From: Halicephalobus mephisto
Lineage: Eukaryota; Nematoda; Chromadorea; Rhabditida; Panagrolaimidae
Direction of reading: 5' to 3'
Length of the DNA stretch: 64,000 bases
Assembly: GCA_009193035.1 (NCBI GenBank)
Contig: SWDT01000045.1
Location: 248,001-312,000, forward strand
The translations under genes and the position numbers were made by a program. Shown here piece after piece: positions 23,395 to 36,700 of the stretch; the stretch's first letter is position 1; every line of letters starts with the position of its first letter. A model generated the notes under the pieces. The model did no database searches. It saw nothing but the letters and a program-made list of their open reading frames with translations, and was not told where the DNA came from.

Positions 23395-24753
23395 TTCGGA
23401 TTTCCTGCGAGACTGGTCATTTTTGAGGATTTTTGTTTTTTTTGATTAGTGTCCGGTTGAGAGTCTACAGTGTGAACAAGACGAGTCCCGATCGGGGGAG
23501 GGGGTACTTCCTCGTGGAATCCTCCGTGGCGGTCTTTTTGCTCTCGAAAGTCCGAGGATCTTCGAGAACTATCGATCCTGAATCGTCGACTCATTTGCTT
23601 CTTTCGTCATCACAAAACTTGATTTATCCGGTTTTATCTTTCCGGTTTTGTTTGTTTGTCTTTTTTCATACCGTGAACAAGCTTCATCTTCATTTACATC
23701 TGTTTTTCGGTCATTTTTAAACTTTTATTTTTTTTAAAAATTTATTTTAAAAAAATATTTTCGAAAAAATTTATTTTAAAAAAATATTTTTTAAAAAATT
23801 TATTTAAAAAAAGTATTTTTTAAGAAATTTATTAAAAAAGAAAGTATTTTTTAAGAAATTTATTTTAAAAAATATTTAAAAAAAATATATTTTCGAAAAA
23901 GTTTATTTTTTTTTAATTTTTATTTTTGTAATTTTTTAAATTTCTAATAACTTTTTTTTTTGAAAATTCTTTGGTCTTGATTGGAATAGTTATTTTTTAA
24001 AGTATTGTAATTTTGTTGAATTTAACTTATTTTTAAAAAAAATATTTTTTGTGGTTTTTGATTTCTTAGAAGTTTTTAGAATGCGCAGAATACGGTAGGA
24101 GATTCTGAAGGTTTTGAGCTTACTGTAGAATTTGGGAAGTTTTTAGGGTCTTTGGAAATTTTCTAAGATTTTCGGAAATTTCTTAGAAGACTTCTGAAGT
24201 CCTCTAGAATTTTCAGAAAATTTTTAGGAGACTTCTGGAGGTCTTTAGAATCTTCAGAAAATTTTTAAGAGACTTCTGAAGTCCTCTAGAATTTTTAGAA
24301 AATTTTTAAGAGACTTTTCTGAAGATTCTAAAGATTTTCAAAATTTTTAGGGGACTTTTGAAATTCTTTAGAATCTTTAGAAAATTTTTAAAAGATTTCT
24401 GAAATCCTCTAAGATCTTCTAGAATTTCTCAAAAGACTTCTAAAGGCTTGTAAAATCTTCAGAAACTCTCCAGAGGCTTCCGAAGCTTTCTATGTGAAGA
24501 TTTCAGGAATCTTCGAGATTCATAAAATCCTTTCAAAAATTTCGTAAATCATCCAAAATCCCCAACTTTTCTAAAAATTCTCCAATTTCGTCTCGGGACC
24601 GTTTCGTGATGAAATTTCACTTTTTTAATAATATAAAATTTGTTTTTTTTTAATTACTGTATTTTAAAATTTTTCAGAAAGATAGTTCCATCTTGACTAA
24701 GAAAACCAGAATCTCACTTTGATTTTTTTATTTTATCTTTTTTGAACAGAAAA
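23395..24753. other. Upstream flank of the Kunitz gene
   Basis: 23395-23720 is a balanced-composition island (CCGATCGGGGGAGGGGG, CTCGAAAGTCCGAGGATC) that looks like promoter or enhancer DNA. 23720-24060 is poly A/T, 24060-24560 is degenerate repeat. 24650-24753 is a possible leader ending at the acceptor-like TTTGAACAG before the ATG. Confidence 0.4.
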
Positions 24754-27700
24754 ATGATTCTTCGGGTACTGATACTGTCTGTACTGATATCCCTCTCGAA
24801 ATCCAGCGATGGAGATTTCATGAATGCTGTCAGAAGCCTAATCTACGGGGATCAATCAAAAAATTCTTCGAATCATCAGTTTTCAGAAGGCGAAACCCCC
24901 GGATTACTGTCCCAAGGAGAATCTAGTTATCCACATCCCCCGTCTTTCAACAGTTATCCTCAATTCACAGTTGGTAAGTTTGGAGAAAATTGGAATATTT
25001 AAATTTTAAATTTAAAAAAATTAAATATTTTTAAAAATTCTAAAATTTTAAAAAATTAAATATTTTTAAAAATTCTAAAATCTAAAAAAATTAAATATTT
25101 TTAAAAATTCTAAAATTTTAAATTAACTAACATAATGCAGGTAATTTATATTGGAAAATTTTCGTTCCGGGACCGCGTGAAAAATGGAAAAATAGACATG
25201 TTTAATATGTCAAGAAAAATTTAAAAAAAAATTAAATTAAAAACATTGTAACTAACGCTCAGTTGTTTTCAACTACAGTATACTATCTAATTGATAATTA
25301 GGGAATTTCTTTTCGGGACTTCATTCTTTGATTTTTTTGGATTTTAGTAAACTAGAATGCTGATTCAACATTTACACAGGTGATTCAGTAACTTTAGACA
25401 AAACTTTTTCGGTTTACAGTATACTAAGCAATTGAATATCAGGGAATTTCTCTCCGAAACCATAGTTTTTAAGTTAACTCTGGCTCAGCAGAATAGAATA
25501 ATGATACAATTAACGAAAATTTTTAAATCTACAGTATACTGACTCATTGATAATCAGGAAATTTCTTTTCGGGACTTTATTTCCTGATTTTACTGTATTT
25601 TAGTAAAGTGGAATCTCAGTCGAAATTAAAAATTAACATAACTAAAAACATCTTCGACCTACAGTATGCTATATAATTGATAATCAGGGAATTTCTTTTC
25701 GGGATCATGTTCCCTGATTTTACTGTATTTTAGTAAAGTGGAATCTCAGTCGAAAATAAAAATTAACATAACTAAAAACATCTTCGACCTACAGTATGCT
25801 ATATAATTGATAATCAGGGAATTTCTCTTCAGGACCTTATTTCCTGATTTTATTGCATTTTAACAGAATTAAATCCTTTTACATCAACGAGTTTTATTAT
25901 TTAATCACGAATTTAAAATTCTCCAAATTTTATTGTTTGACCGAAAGATTAACGGATTCGATGGAATTTTTGCGAGTCTCTTTTTCGTCAAAGGATTATT
26001 TTCCTCTTTTTGAGTGCCTTTGTTTGGTTTTGTTTGACTAGAAAAAACGACTGAATTGAGTGGACAAGAGAGGCAATGGATCGGTTAAGAGGAAAGTGAA
26101 AACGGTCAAGTTACTCGCCAACTTTACTCCACGCAGTTTTTTTGAACAATGAATTTTAAGCGGTACTCTAATTCTGCCCATTGTAGTCAAAACACTCGGT
26201 ATTAAAGATATATGATATGTAAAAAAATGCATTTGGAAATTTAAATTTTGAAATTCCCGCCTTTTGGCGAAATGACCTCAATGCCATAGATATCATCAAA
26301 AATGAGTAATCTTACTGTAGAAATGTTCAAAAATGAAGTTAATTAACAAATTCATATAATATGTGAAAAAATGCATTTGGAAATTTAAATTTTAAAATTC
26401 CCGCCTTTTGGCGAAATGACCTCAATGCCATAGATATCATCAAAAATGAGTAATCTTACTGTAGAAATGTTCAAAAATGAAGTTAATTAACAAATTCATA
26501 TAATATGTGAAAAAATGCATTTGGAAATTTAAATTTTAAAATTCCCGCCTTTTGGCGAAATGATCTCAATGCCATAGATATCGTCAAAAATGAGGAATCT
26601 TACTGTAGAAATCATAATATTGTAAAAATAAATTTACATAGAACAAAATTTCACTAAAAATTATCTTGACACGAAATTCTAGAATTTTCCAGTTAAGACC
26701 AAAAATTTTGAAAATTCAAAAATTAGAATAAAATAAAAATAAAAAGTTTCTCAAGAGTAATTTATGGAAATCCCTGGTATTTAAGAAATTTTTTTAATTT
26801 TTAAAGAAAAAATTATTTTTTTATGTTTTGAAGTAAAAAATTTTTTTAATATTTTAGGTAAAAGTTGTTTTTTTATGTTTTGAAGTAAAAATTTTTTTTA
26901 ATATTTAAAGAAAAAATTATTTTTTTATGTTTTGAAGTACAAAACTTTTTTAATATTTTAGGTAAAAGTTATTTTTTTATGTTTGAAGTAAAAATTTTTT
27001 TTAATATTTAAAGAAAAAATTACTTTTTTATGTTTTGAAGTAAAAAATTTTTTTAATATTTTAGGTAAAAGTTACTTTTTTATGGTTGAAGTAAAAAATT
27101 TTTTTATATTTTAAGTAAAAGTTACTTTTTTAGGGATTTCTGGAGGATCAGGATCCGCATGTAACCTTCCTCAGCAAATCGGAACAGGACCCTACAGAAT
27201 CCCCAGATGGTACTTCAACCCGGCCAGAATGCGGTGTGAACTCTTCTACTGGTCTGGATGCTGCGGGAACGGTAACAACTTCAACACTTTCCAGGCATGT
27301 CAGCAAGTCTGCGAAGGTTGGTGGATTTCGTAATCTGAATTGCACGCTCGGCTGTGTGGTGACACTTTAATAATTTAAAATTGCCCGATTTGGAGTGATT
27401 AAGGGACCTGGTGTGATGTTAATTGAGATTTAGGCCAGACGGGGAACAGCCCGGGACAGCAGTTTCTGAACGTCCGGGCGAGCCACCAGATGCCCTCGGA
27501 GTGGCTCCTGACCCGGGGGCTGCCCCCGACCCAGGGCCTGTCCCCGACCCAGATCAGCGTGGCCGTGGAGCTGCCTTCGAAGGACTGCTGCCAGAGACCG
27601 TTCTCCTCGGGGTACGGCGGGCTGCAGATCCCCAGATGGTACTACGAGGCCCGAAGCGGGTCCTGTCAGGTGTACCTCTACCGCGGCGCCGGGGGCCTCG

Positions 27701-30700
27701 GAAACAGCTTCGACTCCTTCGAGGACTGCCAGAGGACATGTCAACAGAACCAGGGACCAGCACCCCACATCCTCCTCCCAGAACCCTCGAATGTCATTTT
27801 TGGAGCCACTTCCACCCCTCATCCACCCATGGTCGTCAGAACCACCACCCGAAGACCCGAGATCATCGAACTCGCCCTGCCCCCACGGTTCACCCCAGTG
27901 GTGTTGACAACACAACCTCCACTTCCTTCAGAAGGTGTTTAGAAAATTTAACATCTGTGTTCCGTTTTATCGAAGTTAACAATCAACCTTCAAAATCAGC
28001 AATTAACGCCCGAGTTTGAATTTCAAACTTTTCGCGCCAGGACACGAGATTTTAAAAATTCTTCAAAAAAAAGCTTAAAACAACTTTTTTTTAAATATTT
28101 TAAATTAACTTTTTTTAAAAATGTTCTAAAACAACTTTTTTTAAAAATGTTCTAAAACAACTTTTTTTAAAAATATTTTAAAACAACTTTTTTTAAAAAT
28201 ATTTTAAATTAACTTTTGTTAAAAAATATTCTAAAATAACTTTTTTTTTAAATATTCTAAAACAACTTTTTTTAAAAAAGAAAAATTTAATATTTTCTGT
28301 TTCTTAGCAAGAAAGTTTTAAATTTTTTTAAAATTAATTTTTCGTGTTAGGATATGGGAATTTTTGAAATTTTCTTTATAAAATATTTTTAAAAAATTCA
28401 ATTTTTTAAAATTTTAGTTTAAAATTAGTTTATTTTTTGTTTACTTTTCAAAGTTTTCAAGATATATATTATTTTATTTCAATCACTTTTCTGTTATTTT
28501 TCAAAAAAATTGAATTTTTTAATAATTTTAAAAAAATTTGAAAAAGAAAATTCCCGCGATTTTTGTGTCTCAACACGAAAATGTTTGAAAAAGAAAATTC
28601 CCGCGATTCTTGTGTCTCAGTACGAAAATATTTGAAAAAGAAAATTCCCGCGATTTTTGTGTCTCAGCACGAAAATGTTTGAAAAAGAAAATTCCCGCGA
28701 TTTTTGTGTCTCAGCACGAAAATTTTGAACATGAAATTTAAAATTTGATTGTTGATTTCAAAAAACGGAACACTATTTTGTGGCTTCTGCTCTCACTGTC
28801 GTTTCCGCTTTCTGCTTTGCACTGATTTCTGAAGTGATCGTTTGTAGTTTTGCTTTTGTTTCAGTCGACCCGTGCAGTCAGGAGAAGGACCAGGGGGTCG
28901 GGGCCCTGCAGCTGCCCCGGTACTTCTTCAACAAAGAAACCAAACTTTGTGAACAATTTATATATTTTGGATCTGCCGGAAATAGAAACAATTTCAACAA
29001 TTTAGAAGATTGCCAAAGGCAATGTCCAGGTTTCGTGTTTGCTGTTTTATTTTTTTGCTTTGAGCTTTTTTGGATCAAAGAAATTCAAATTTTTTCGGTT
29101 TTTTTTGGATTCTTTGGTTTCTAAATTTTTTATTTTCTTTAAATTTTACATTTCAGAATCACCGAATCCTTGTGCTTACGGCACCTCCTCGACCCTGATC
29201 CAGTGCGGCCCAGGAACCGTCCTGTCCCAAACCTGCTCCGGCCAGCAGTTCTGCCACGTCGGGGCCAGTGCTCAGACTACAGTATGCTGTAACAAACCAG
29301 GTAAGTAAAAAAGTAAACCATATAAAGTAAGATTGAATAAATTTTCATATATCAAAATTAATTTTTTATATAAAATTAATTTTTTTATTTACTTTTAAAT
29401 GTTTAAATAGTACTAAAATAAGATTCCGACATCAAGCACATCCCCTAAGGACTTCAGATTATACAATTCTAGAAGATATAGAATCCTAAAAATTGTAATT
29501 TTTACTTTTTTATATATGAAGTTTAAAAATTTCCATTTTTATATATGAAATTTGACAATTTTTATTTATATATATATGGAATTTGACAATTTTTAGTTTT
29601 CTATATATTAAGTTCAAAAATTTCTACTTTTATATATGAAATTTGAAGAATTTTTAGTTTTCTATATATTAAGTTCAAAAATTTCCATTTTTATACATGA
29701 AATTTGAAAATTTCTACTTTTATATATGAAATTTGAAGAATTTTTAGTTTTTTATATATGAAGTTTAAAAATTTCTACTTTTATATATGAAATTTGAAGA
29801 ATTTTTATTTTTATATATGGGATTATTATTTCAGCGACGAATGCGGACAGATGCCATCAGCCCCTGAACGTGGGTGTTGGTAACGCGAATCTCCCTAGAT
29901 GGTACTTCAATCCCTTGAACCAGCAATGCCAGAGCTGCATCTACAAAGGTCTTCAAGGAAACGAAAATAACTTTATTTCGAAACAAGATTGCGAAAACTC
30001 CTGTCTCGGTAAGTCCCTTTTCTTTTTTGTCCCCTTTGAAATTCCCCTACCGATCGACTCCCAAACTTCTATCCCCCTCTTCAATTCGTTTTTTGTCCAG
30101 TGAACCCATGTCAACGCGGAGTTGCCTACAAGAGCCAAGGAGTCACTGTCCAATGTTCCGCCAACAACCAAGCCGTCTGTCCTGCTGGTTATTACTGTCA
30201 TTTGGGAGCTGATGCTTCAACTTCCGTTTGTTGTCAAGCCTTAGGTGAGTCAAATTTCCAACATTCAATCATACATATATATCCATATACACATACCTAC
30301 TTACATGCACACATATGTATTTTTATATATCTACATCCATATATACGCAATTTCACGTATATATTTGCGTATATGCGGGATTTCACATATCGAGCCACAT
30401 CTATATGTAGTTTTGTATGTACTGTATGTAGTAGTGTATCTGCACATCTAGATATGCGACTTTACGTACATCTACATGCATATATATGTATTTCTGTCTA
30501 TGTACATTTGCATATATGCCGAATTTCATATATCGACCTGGATATATGTGTAGTTTTATACATGCATATCTATATATGTAGTAGTGTATGTACATATCTA
30601 CATACGTAGTTGTGTACGTACATATATGTGGGATTTCAAGTATATATGCATATATACACTGTTTCATATGTATGTTGTTATATATACGTATATGTGGTAG

Positions 30701-33700
30701 TTGTGTACGTACATATATGTGGAATTTCAAATATATATGCATATATACGCGGTTTCGTATGTATTTTGTTATATATACGTATATGTGGTAGTTTGTATGT
30801 ATTTATATATGTATGTGTATATGCGCATATATATGTGCTTGTTTTAACTTTTTTGTGGTGTGAATAACGCTTGATGCTTGGCTTGTATTCTAGTTAGCAA
30901 CCCTTGCAATGAAATCCTCAACAAAGGAGAAGGCGAAGCTGCTCTGACGAGGTTTTACTATGATTCTGAGAAACGACAATGTCTGCCGTTCAACTACCTC
31001 GGAACTAAAGGGAACACGAATAACTTTTTGACGAAGGAATCTTGCGAGGTGTGATTTGTGATTTTGTTTGGTTTGATGTGTGTGTTTAGGAAAAATGTCC
31101 TGTTTGGGTTAATCCGTGTAAAAATGGGAATCCAATACTGGGAATCAACGGCGAACCGTCTCAATGCAGCAGAAGTCAGCCTTGTCTTCAGGGATTTTAC
31201 TGTCATGTGGGATATGACGACGAAACGACTGTTTGTTGTCCTTCCAAGGGCGATCCGTGTCAAGTTGAGATGACCCAAGGGACTGGACCTCACTTCATGA
31301 CAAGATGGTTTTACGATGTTTCTCTCAGACAATGCAAGCAATTCACCTATAAAGGACTTTTCGGAAACGAAAACAACTTCCTCCTCAGAGACCACTGTGA
31401 ACAGACTTGTCCGACTTGGGAAAACGTCTGTGCTACTGGAGAACCCATCCTTGGGACGGACAATAAACCGAAAAGTTGTACTCCAGGACAAGGAAATTCC
31501 TGTCCTGCTAATTACTGGTGTCATGCGGGCATAACTGAGGGCAATGTCTGCTGTCCCGGGAACCAGGACCCCTGTGTCCTCGCCGTGGCCGAAGGAACCG
31601 GGAACAGTGTTCAACAAAGATGGTTCTTTGACTTGACGGATAAACAATGTAAACAATTTTTGTATCGAGGAGCTAAAGGAAATGCTGTAAGTTTTTCATC
31701 TACAGTATTTTTTCATCTACAGTATTTTTTCATCTACAGTATTTTTTTATTACTGTATTGTAAAAGAGTTACAGTAACTCTGAAATAAGAACTAATGTGA
31801 GAAATTTATTGCAAATTTTAGAACAACTTCTTGACTCAAGAACAATGCGGAAAAATTTGTCCGGTGTTCGTCGATCCTTGTCCGAATTCCTACGCTTTTG
31901 CGGCTGTCAGTAATCTGCCGGTACAGTATGTCAAATGTTCGAGTCAGAATCTGAATTGTCCTTCTTCATTCTGGTGTCATGTAGGAGCAACTCCGGATTC
32001 GACTGTTTGCTGTCCGAATGCTGTTCTTGATCCTTGTTCTCTTCCTTCGAAAATTCAAGGATCAGGAGATTTGAAATTGACAAGATGGTCATTCAATTCT
32101 GTAACGAAACAATGTGAACCTTTTGAATATTTTGGAATCAAAGGAAATCAAAATAATTTTTTCTCTAGAGAAATTTGTGAATCTGCTTGTCCAGGTGAGG
32201 ATTATTTTTTTAAAAATTAAAAAAAAATGTAATTTTTTGAATTCCCGCGCAAATAAGCAAAAATACAGTAATTCGGGAAATTCGTTGTGAGAATCTACTT
32301 TGATTTTTTTAAAGAAAATTTTATAAATTTGTTTTAAAACAATTTTTATTTTTTTGAAGTTTTTGAATTCCCGCGCAAATGAGCAAAAAATACAGTAATT
32401 CAGGCAATTATGGAATCATTTCGTGCTTTGTTTTACAATTTTAAAAGTTCTTAAAAACCTTAAAAATTTACGCTGGAACAATTTTGCAAAACCAAATTTT
32501 TGAATTTTCTAACAAAAAACAAATTACTCTAAAAAATGGCAAGTCTGGCAATTTATTACGAAATCAGTTTTCACTTTTTCATCTAGATTTTGGAATTCTT
32601 TAAAAATTCTTAAATTAATTTCATGGAAATTTCGATATAGGGTTTCTACAGTAATATAGGGTTTTTATAATAATGTAGGATTTTTACAGTAATATGGGGT
32701 ATTTGTAATAATATAGTGTTTTTATAATAATATAGGATTTTTATAATAATGAAGGTTTTTTACAGTAATATAGTGTTTTTATAATAATGTAGGATTTTTA
32801 TAATAATATAGGATTTTTACAGTAATATAGGGTTTTTATAATAATATAGGGTTTTTATAATAATATTGTTATTTTCAGCTTTTGAGAATCCCTGCAGGTC
32901 AGGAGATCCATATATGGTTGGAGGTCGACCTCAAATTTGTAAACGAGAATCTCCATGTCCCAAGAATTATTACTGTCATATAGGAGCTGATGACAACAAG
33001 TATTGCTGTCCTGCCGTTGGTGAGAAAAAAATTCATATATAAATTTTAATTTTTTTCAGATATAAAGAATTTGAGTGATTTTTTTTTGCTTTTTTTACTA
33101 ACGAAATTTTTGAATTTTTTTGCTGAAGCTTGCTTTTAATTTTTTTTTGTTTTTTTTTTGTTTTTTTTTATATGGAAATTTTCAGGTGGTGATCCTTGTG
33201 GACAACCGATGAGCTGCGGAATTGGAAATGCGCAACTTGGCCGATGGTATTGGGATCGAAATAGACAGCAATGTCTTTCGTTTGTATATAAAGGTCAAAA
33301 AGGAACTCAAAATAACTTCTTATCAAAACAAGATTGTGAAAGAACATGTTACGGTAAGAATTAAAAATTAATTTTTAAATTTTTTTTGTTTTGTCTTTCT
33401 TGGGGTCCTTGTTTTGTCCATGTTGAGACACTAGTTTCCTGGACATTTGTGTTTCAAGCATCTATATTCAAATTTTTACAATTTTAATGAAAAAATTAAA
33501 AAATAATTTTTTATAAAATTTTGAAATTCTAGAGAATTTTTTTTATAAAATTTCAAAAATAAAATTTTAGATATTCTTGGAATTGGGATGAATCTCTAGA
33601 ATCATGGATTATAGTTTCAGATTCAGAATCTATAAGTTAGATTACTCCATTCGAAATATTTTTACTCAGTTCTAACTTCAGAATTAGGACATAGATGCCT

Positions 33701-36700
33701 CAGATACAAATATTACGTGACTCGGAATCCTGGATTCTGGAGGTTAACTATTAATTTTGAGTTGAGATTCAGAATTTACAGACTTGGTTATTTTATTATG
33801 AGTACTTTTTGTAGATTTTTAACTCCAGAACTAGAACTTAGATGTTTGGGACATAGATGCTTCAGATACAAGTATTGTTTAACTCGGAATCCTATATTCT
33901 GGAGGTTAACTTCTATTTCTGACTTCAGATTCAGAATTTACAGACTTGGTTATTTTATTATGAGTGTTTTTTGTAGATTCTTAACTCCAAAATTGGAACA
34001 TAGATGTTTTGGATATAAATGCTTCAGATATAAGTATTATTTAACTCGGAATCCTGGATTCTGGAGGTTAACTATTAATTTTGAGTTGAGATTCAGAATT
34101 TACGGGTCTGATTACCCTATTTAAATACTTTTTTGCTGAATTTAAACTCTAAAATTGGAATATGGATGTTTGGGATATAAATGTCCGGGATACTAGTGTC
34201 ACACAATCTATTTCGTCTATAACCCTTTCAGAATTCGAGAATCCTTGTGCCCTCGGTGATCCCCAGATGATTTCCCCCACGGATATCCGGTATTGTTCCA
34301 CATCTAATCCCTACAGTTGCGCTGTATCCTACTGGTGCCACATCGGAGCGACGGCGGAAACCACGCTCTGTTGTCCCGGGAAGGGTCTGTCTCCTATCCC
34401 TTTGGTTTTTTTTATCTTTTTTTAGTTTCTCCTCAGGAAGTATGTCAACAACCTCTTCAAATTGGCAATGGATTCAGTAATCTTCAAAGATGGTACTACG
34501 ATCCGGCGAGACAATGTTGTCTTCAGTTCTCTTACAAAGGGGCTTTGGGAAATGAAAACAACTTTTTGACCAAAGAAGCCTGTGAAAATCAATGTGGTAA
34601 GACTGATATCCCTGATTGAGTTCTTCTTAGCTAGATTACTCGGGTTTTTAGGATTTTGCAGAGTACTGTAGAAGGATTTTTGGAATGGTTGGAAATTTGA
34701 AATTTTTGAAGTTTCTGAAATTTTTGAAGATTTTGAAATTTTTGAAGATTCTGAAGTTTTTGGAAATCTTTTAGAAGCTTCTGGAAGTTTTTAGAATTTT
34801 CAGAAATTTCCCAAATTCATTGAAAATTAAAAATTCTGAGGATTTTTGAAATTTTTGCTTTAGATTTTGAAATTTTTAAAGATCTTCTAGAAGTTTCTAA
34901 AGCCTTTGAAAATTTCCCAAATTCATCAAAACTTTAAAAATTTGTAAAAATATTTAATTTCTGAGTATTCTGGAATTTTCTAAAATTCGCGTCGGGAGTA
35001 CTTCATAACAACAGCCATCACTGCTTTTACAAAATTACAAGTAACAATTTGCTCTCTAATTCTTTGGGGAAGGTGGAGGAGCTTTATTAATTACAAAAAA
35101 GCTCTAATATCAATTACTATTTAAATCTTAGTATTAAATACTGATTGAATCTTAGTATTAAGTACTATTTAAATTAATATTAAGTAATATTTAAATTTTA
35201 GTATTATATACTGATTGAATTTTAGTATTAGATACTGATTGAATTTTAGTATTGAATATTATTTAAATTTTAATATTGAATACTGTTTAAATTTTAGTAT
35301 TAAGTACTATTTGAATTTTAGTATTGAATACTGTTTGAATTTTAGTATTAAATACTGTTTGAATTTTAGTATTAAATACTGTTTGAATTTTAGTATTGAA
35401 TATTATTTAAATTTCAGTATTGAATACTATTTAAATTTTAGTGTTAAATACTGTTTCAATTTTAGTACTGAGTACTGATTCAATTTTAGTATTGAATACT
35501 TTTTGAGCTTGAGTGCCAAATACTGATTGAGTTTTAGTAACGATCAATGTATGTCCCCATGGGGAACCCCAGAAGGGTCCCGATGGTCGACCTGTAACCT
35601 GTACGTTTAACAGTACCCAATGTGGTCCTAGTCATTTTTGTCATCTTGGTTTCACTCCTGATGAAAGTCAATGTTGTCCTGGTGAACCTACTAATCCTGG
35701 AGCTTGTCAAGGATTACCCCCTCTGGCTGGGGTTGCTACTTCTGCTGGAAAATCACAAGAAAGATGGTACTACGAAGTCGGAAGTAAAAGTTGTAAAATG
35801 TTTATTTTTAATGGAAGAAAAGGAAATCAAAATAATTTTTTAACTGAAGATGATTGTGCTGCAACATGCGAGGGTATGGAATTTCAATAAGGGATGGAAA
35901 AGAAGGACCTTCGTTGACTAGAACGGAGCGGGATTCGGGCTATAGTGGTTACGGTCGATTTTTGGTCTTTTCGGTCTTTAACTCGGTGCTGGTCATTTCT
36001 ATCTAACTTTGTCTATTTACTAACAATTGCTTTTTTTAATTTAAAAATCTAAATTTAAAGATTTTTTAAAAATTAAAAAATTTCAAGAATTTAAATTTAA
36101 AGGTTTTTTAAAAATTAGAAAATTTCAAAAATTTAAATTTAAAGGTTTTTTTAAAAATTAAATTTGGAAATTCTAAAAATTTAAATTTGAAGATTTTTTA
36201 AAAATTTAAAATTAAGAAAATTCTAAAAATTTAAATTTGAAAATTTTTCTTTAAAATTAAACTTAAAAATTTTTAAATTTAAATTTTTAAATTTTTGAAA
36301 TTTTTATTTTTTTATTTTAAATCTTTTTTATTTTAAATTTTACTTTGATGAAATGTGATTAAATTTTTTTAAAATTATCCTAAAAATTGCTAAAATGAAG
36401 AAAAATTTAAAAAAAAAATAAATTTGTCAATTTTTTATTTTTTTTAAAATTTGCTTTGAGACAATTTTGAAAATTTTTTATTTTTAGGATTATTTTTAAA
36501 AATTATTTATTCACATTTTGTCAATTTTAAAAAAAATTAATAAATAAGTTATTTCAGTTTTTATAAATCCATGTAATTCTCCGATTTCGACACCGCCCCA
36601 AATGTGTTCAATCCAGAATCCAAACAGCTGTACCGGTAATTGTTGGTGTCATATTGGAGCAACTCCCGCCACGACTGTCTGTTGTCCAAGTGAAGGCAAT

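Noticed and set aside
33717..34124. 135-codon frame in Kunitz-gene intron 12
   Set aside because: Composed of a 161-base tandem repeat and bounded by well-supported Kunitz and lustrin exons.
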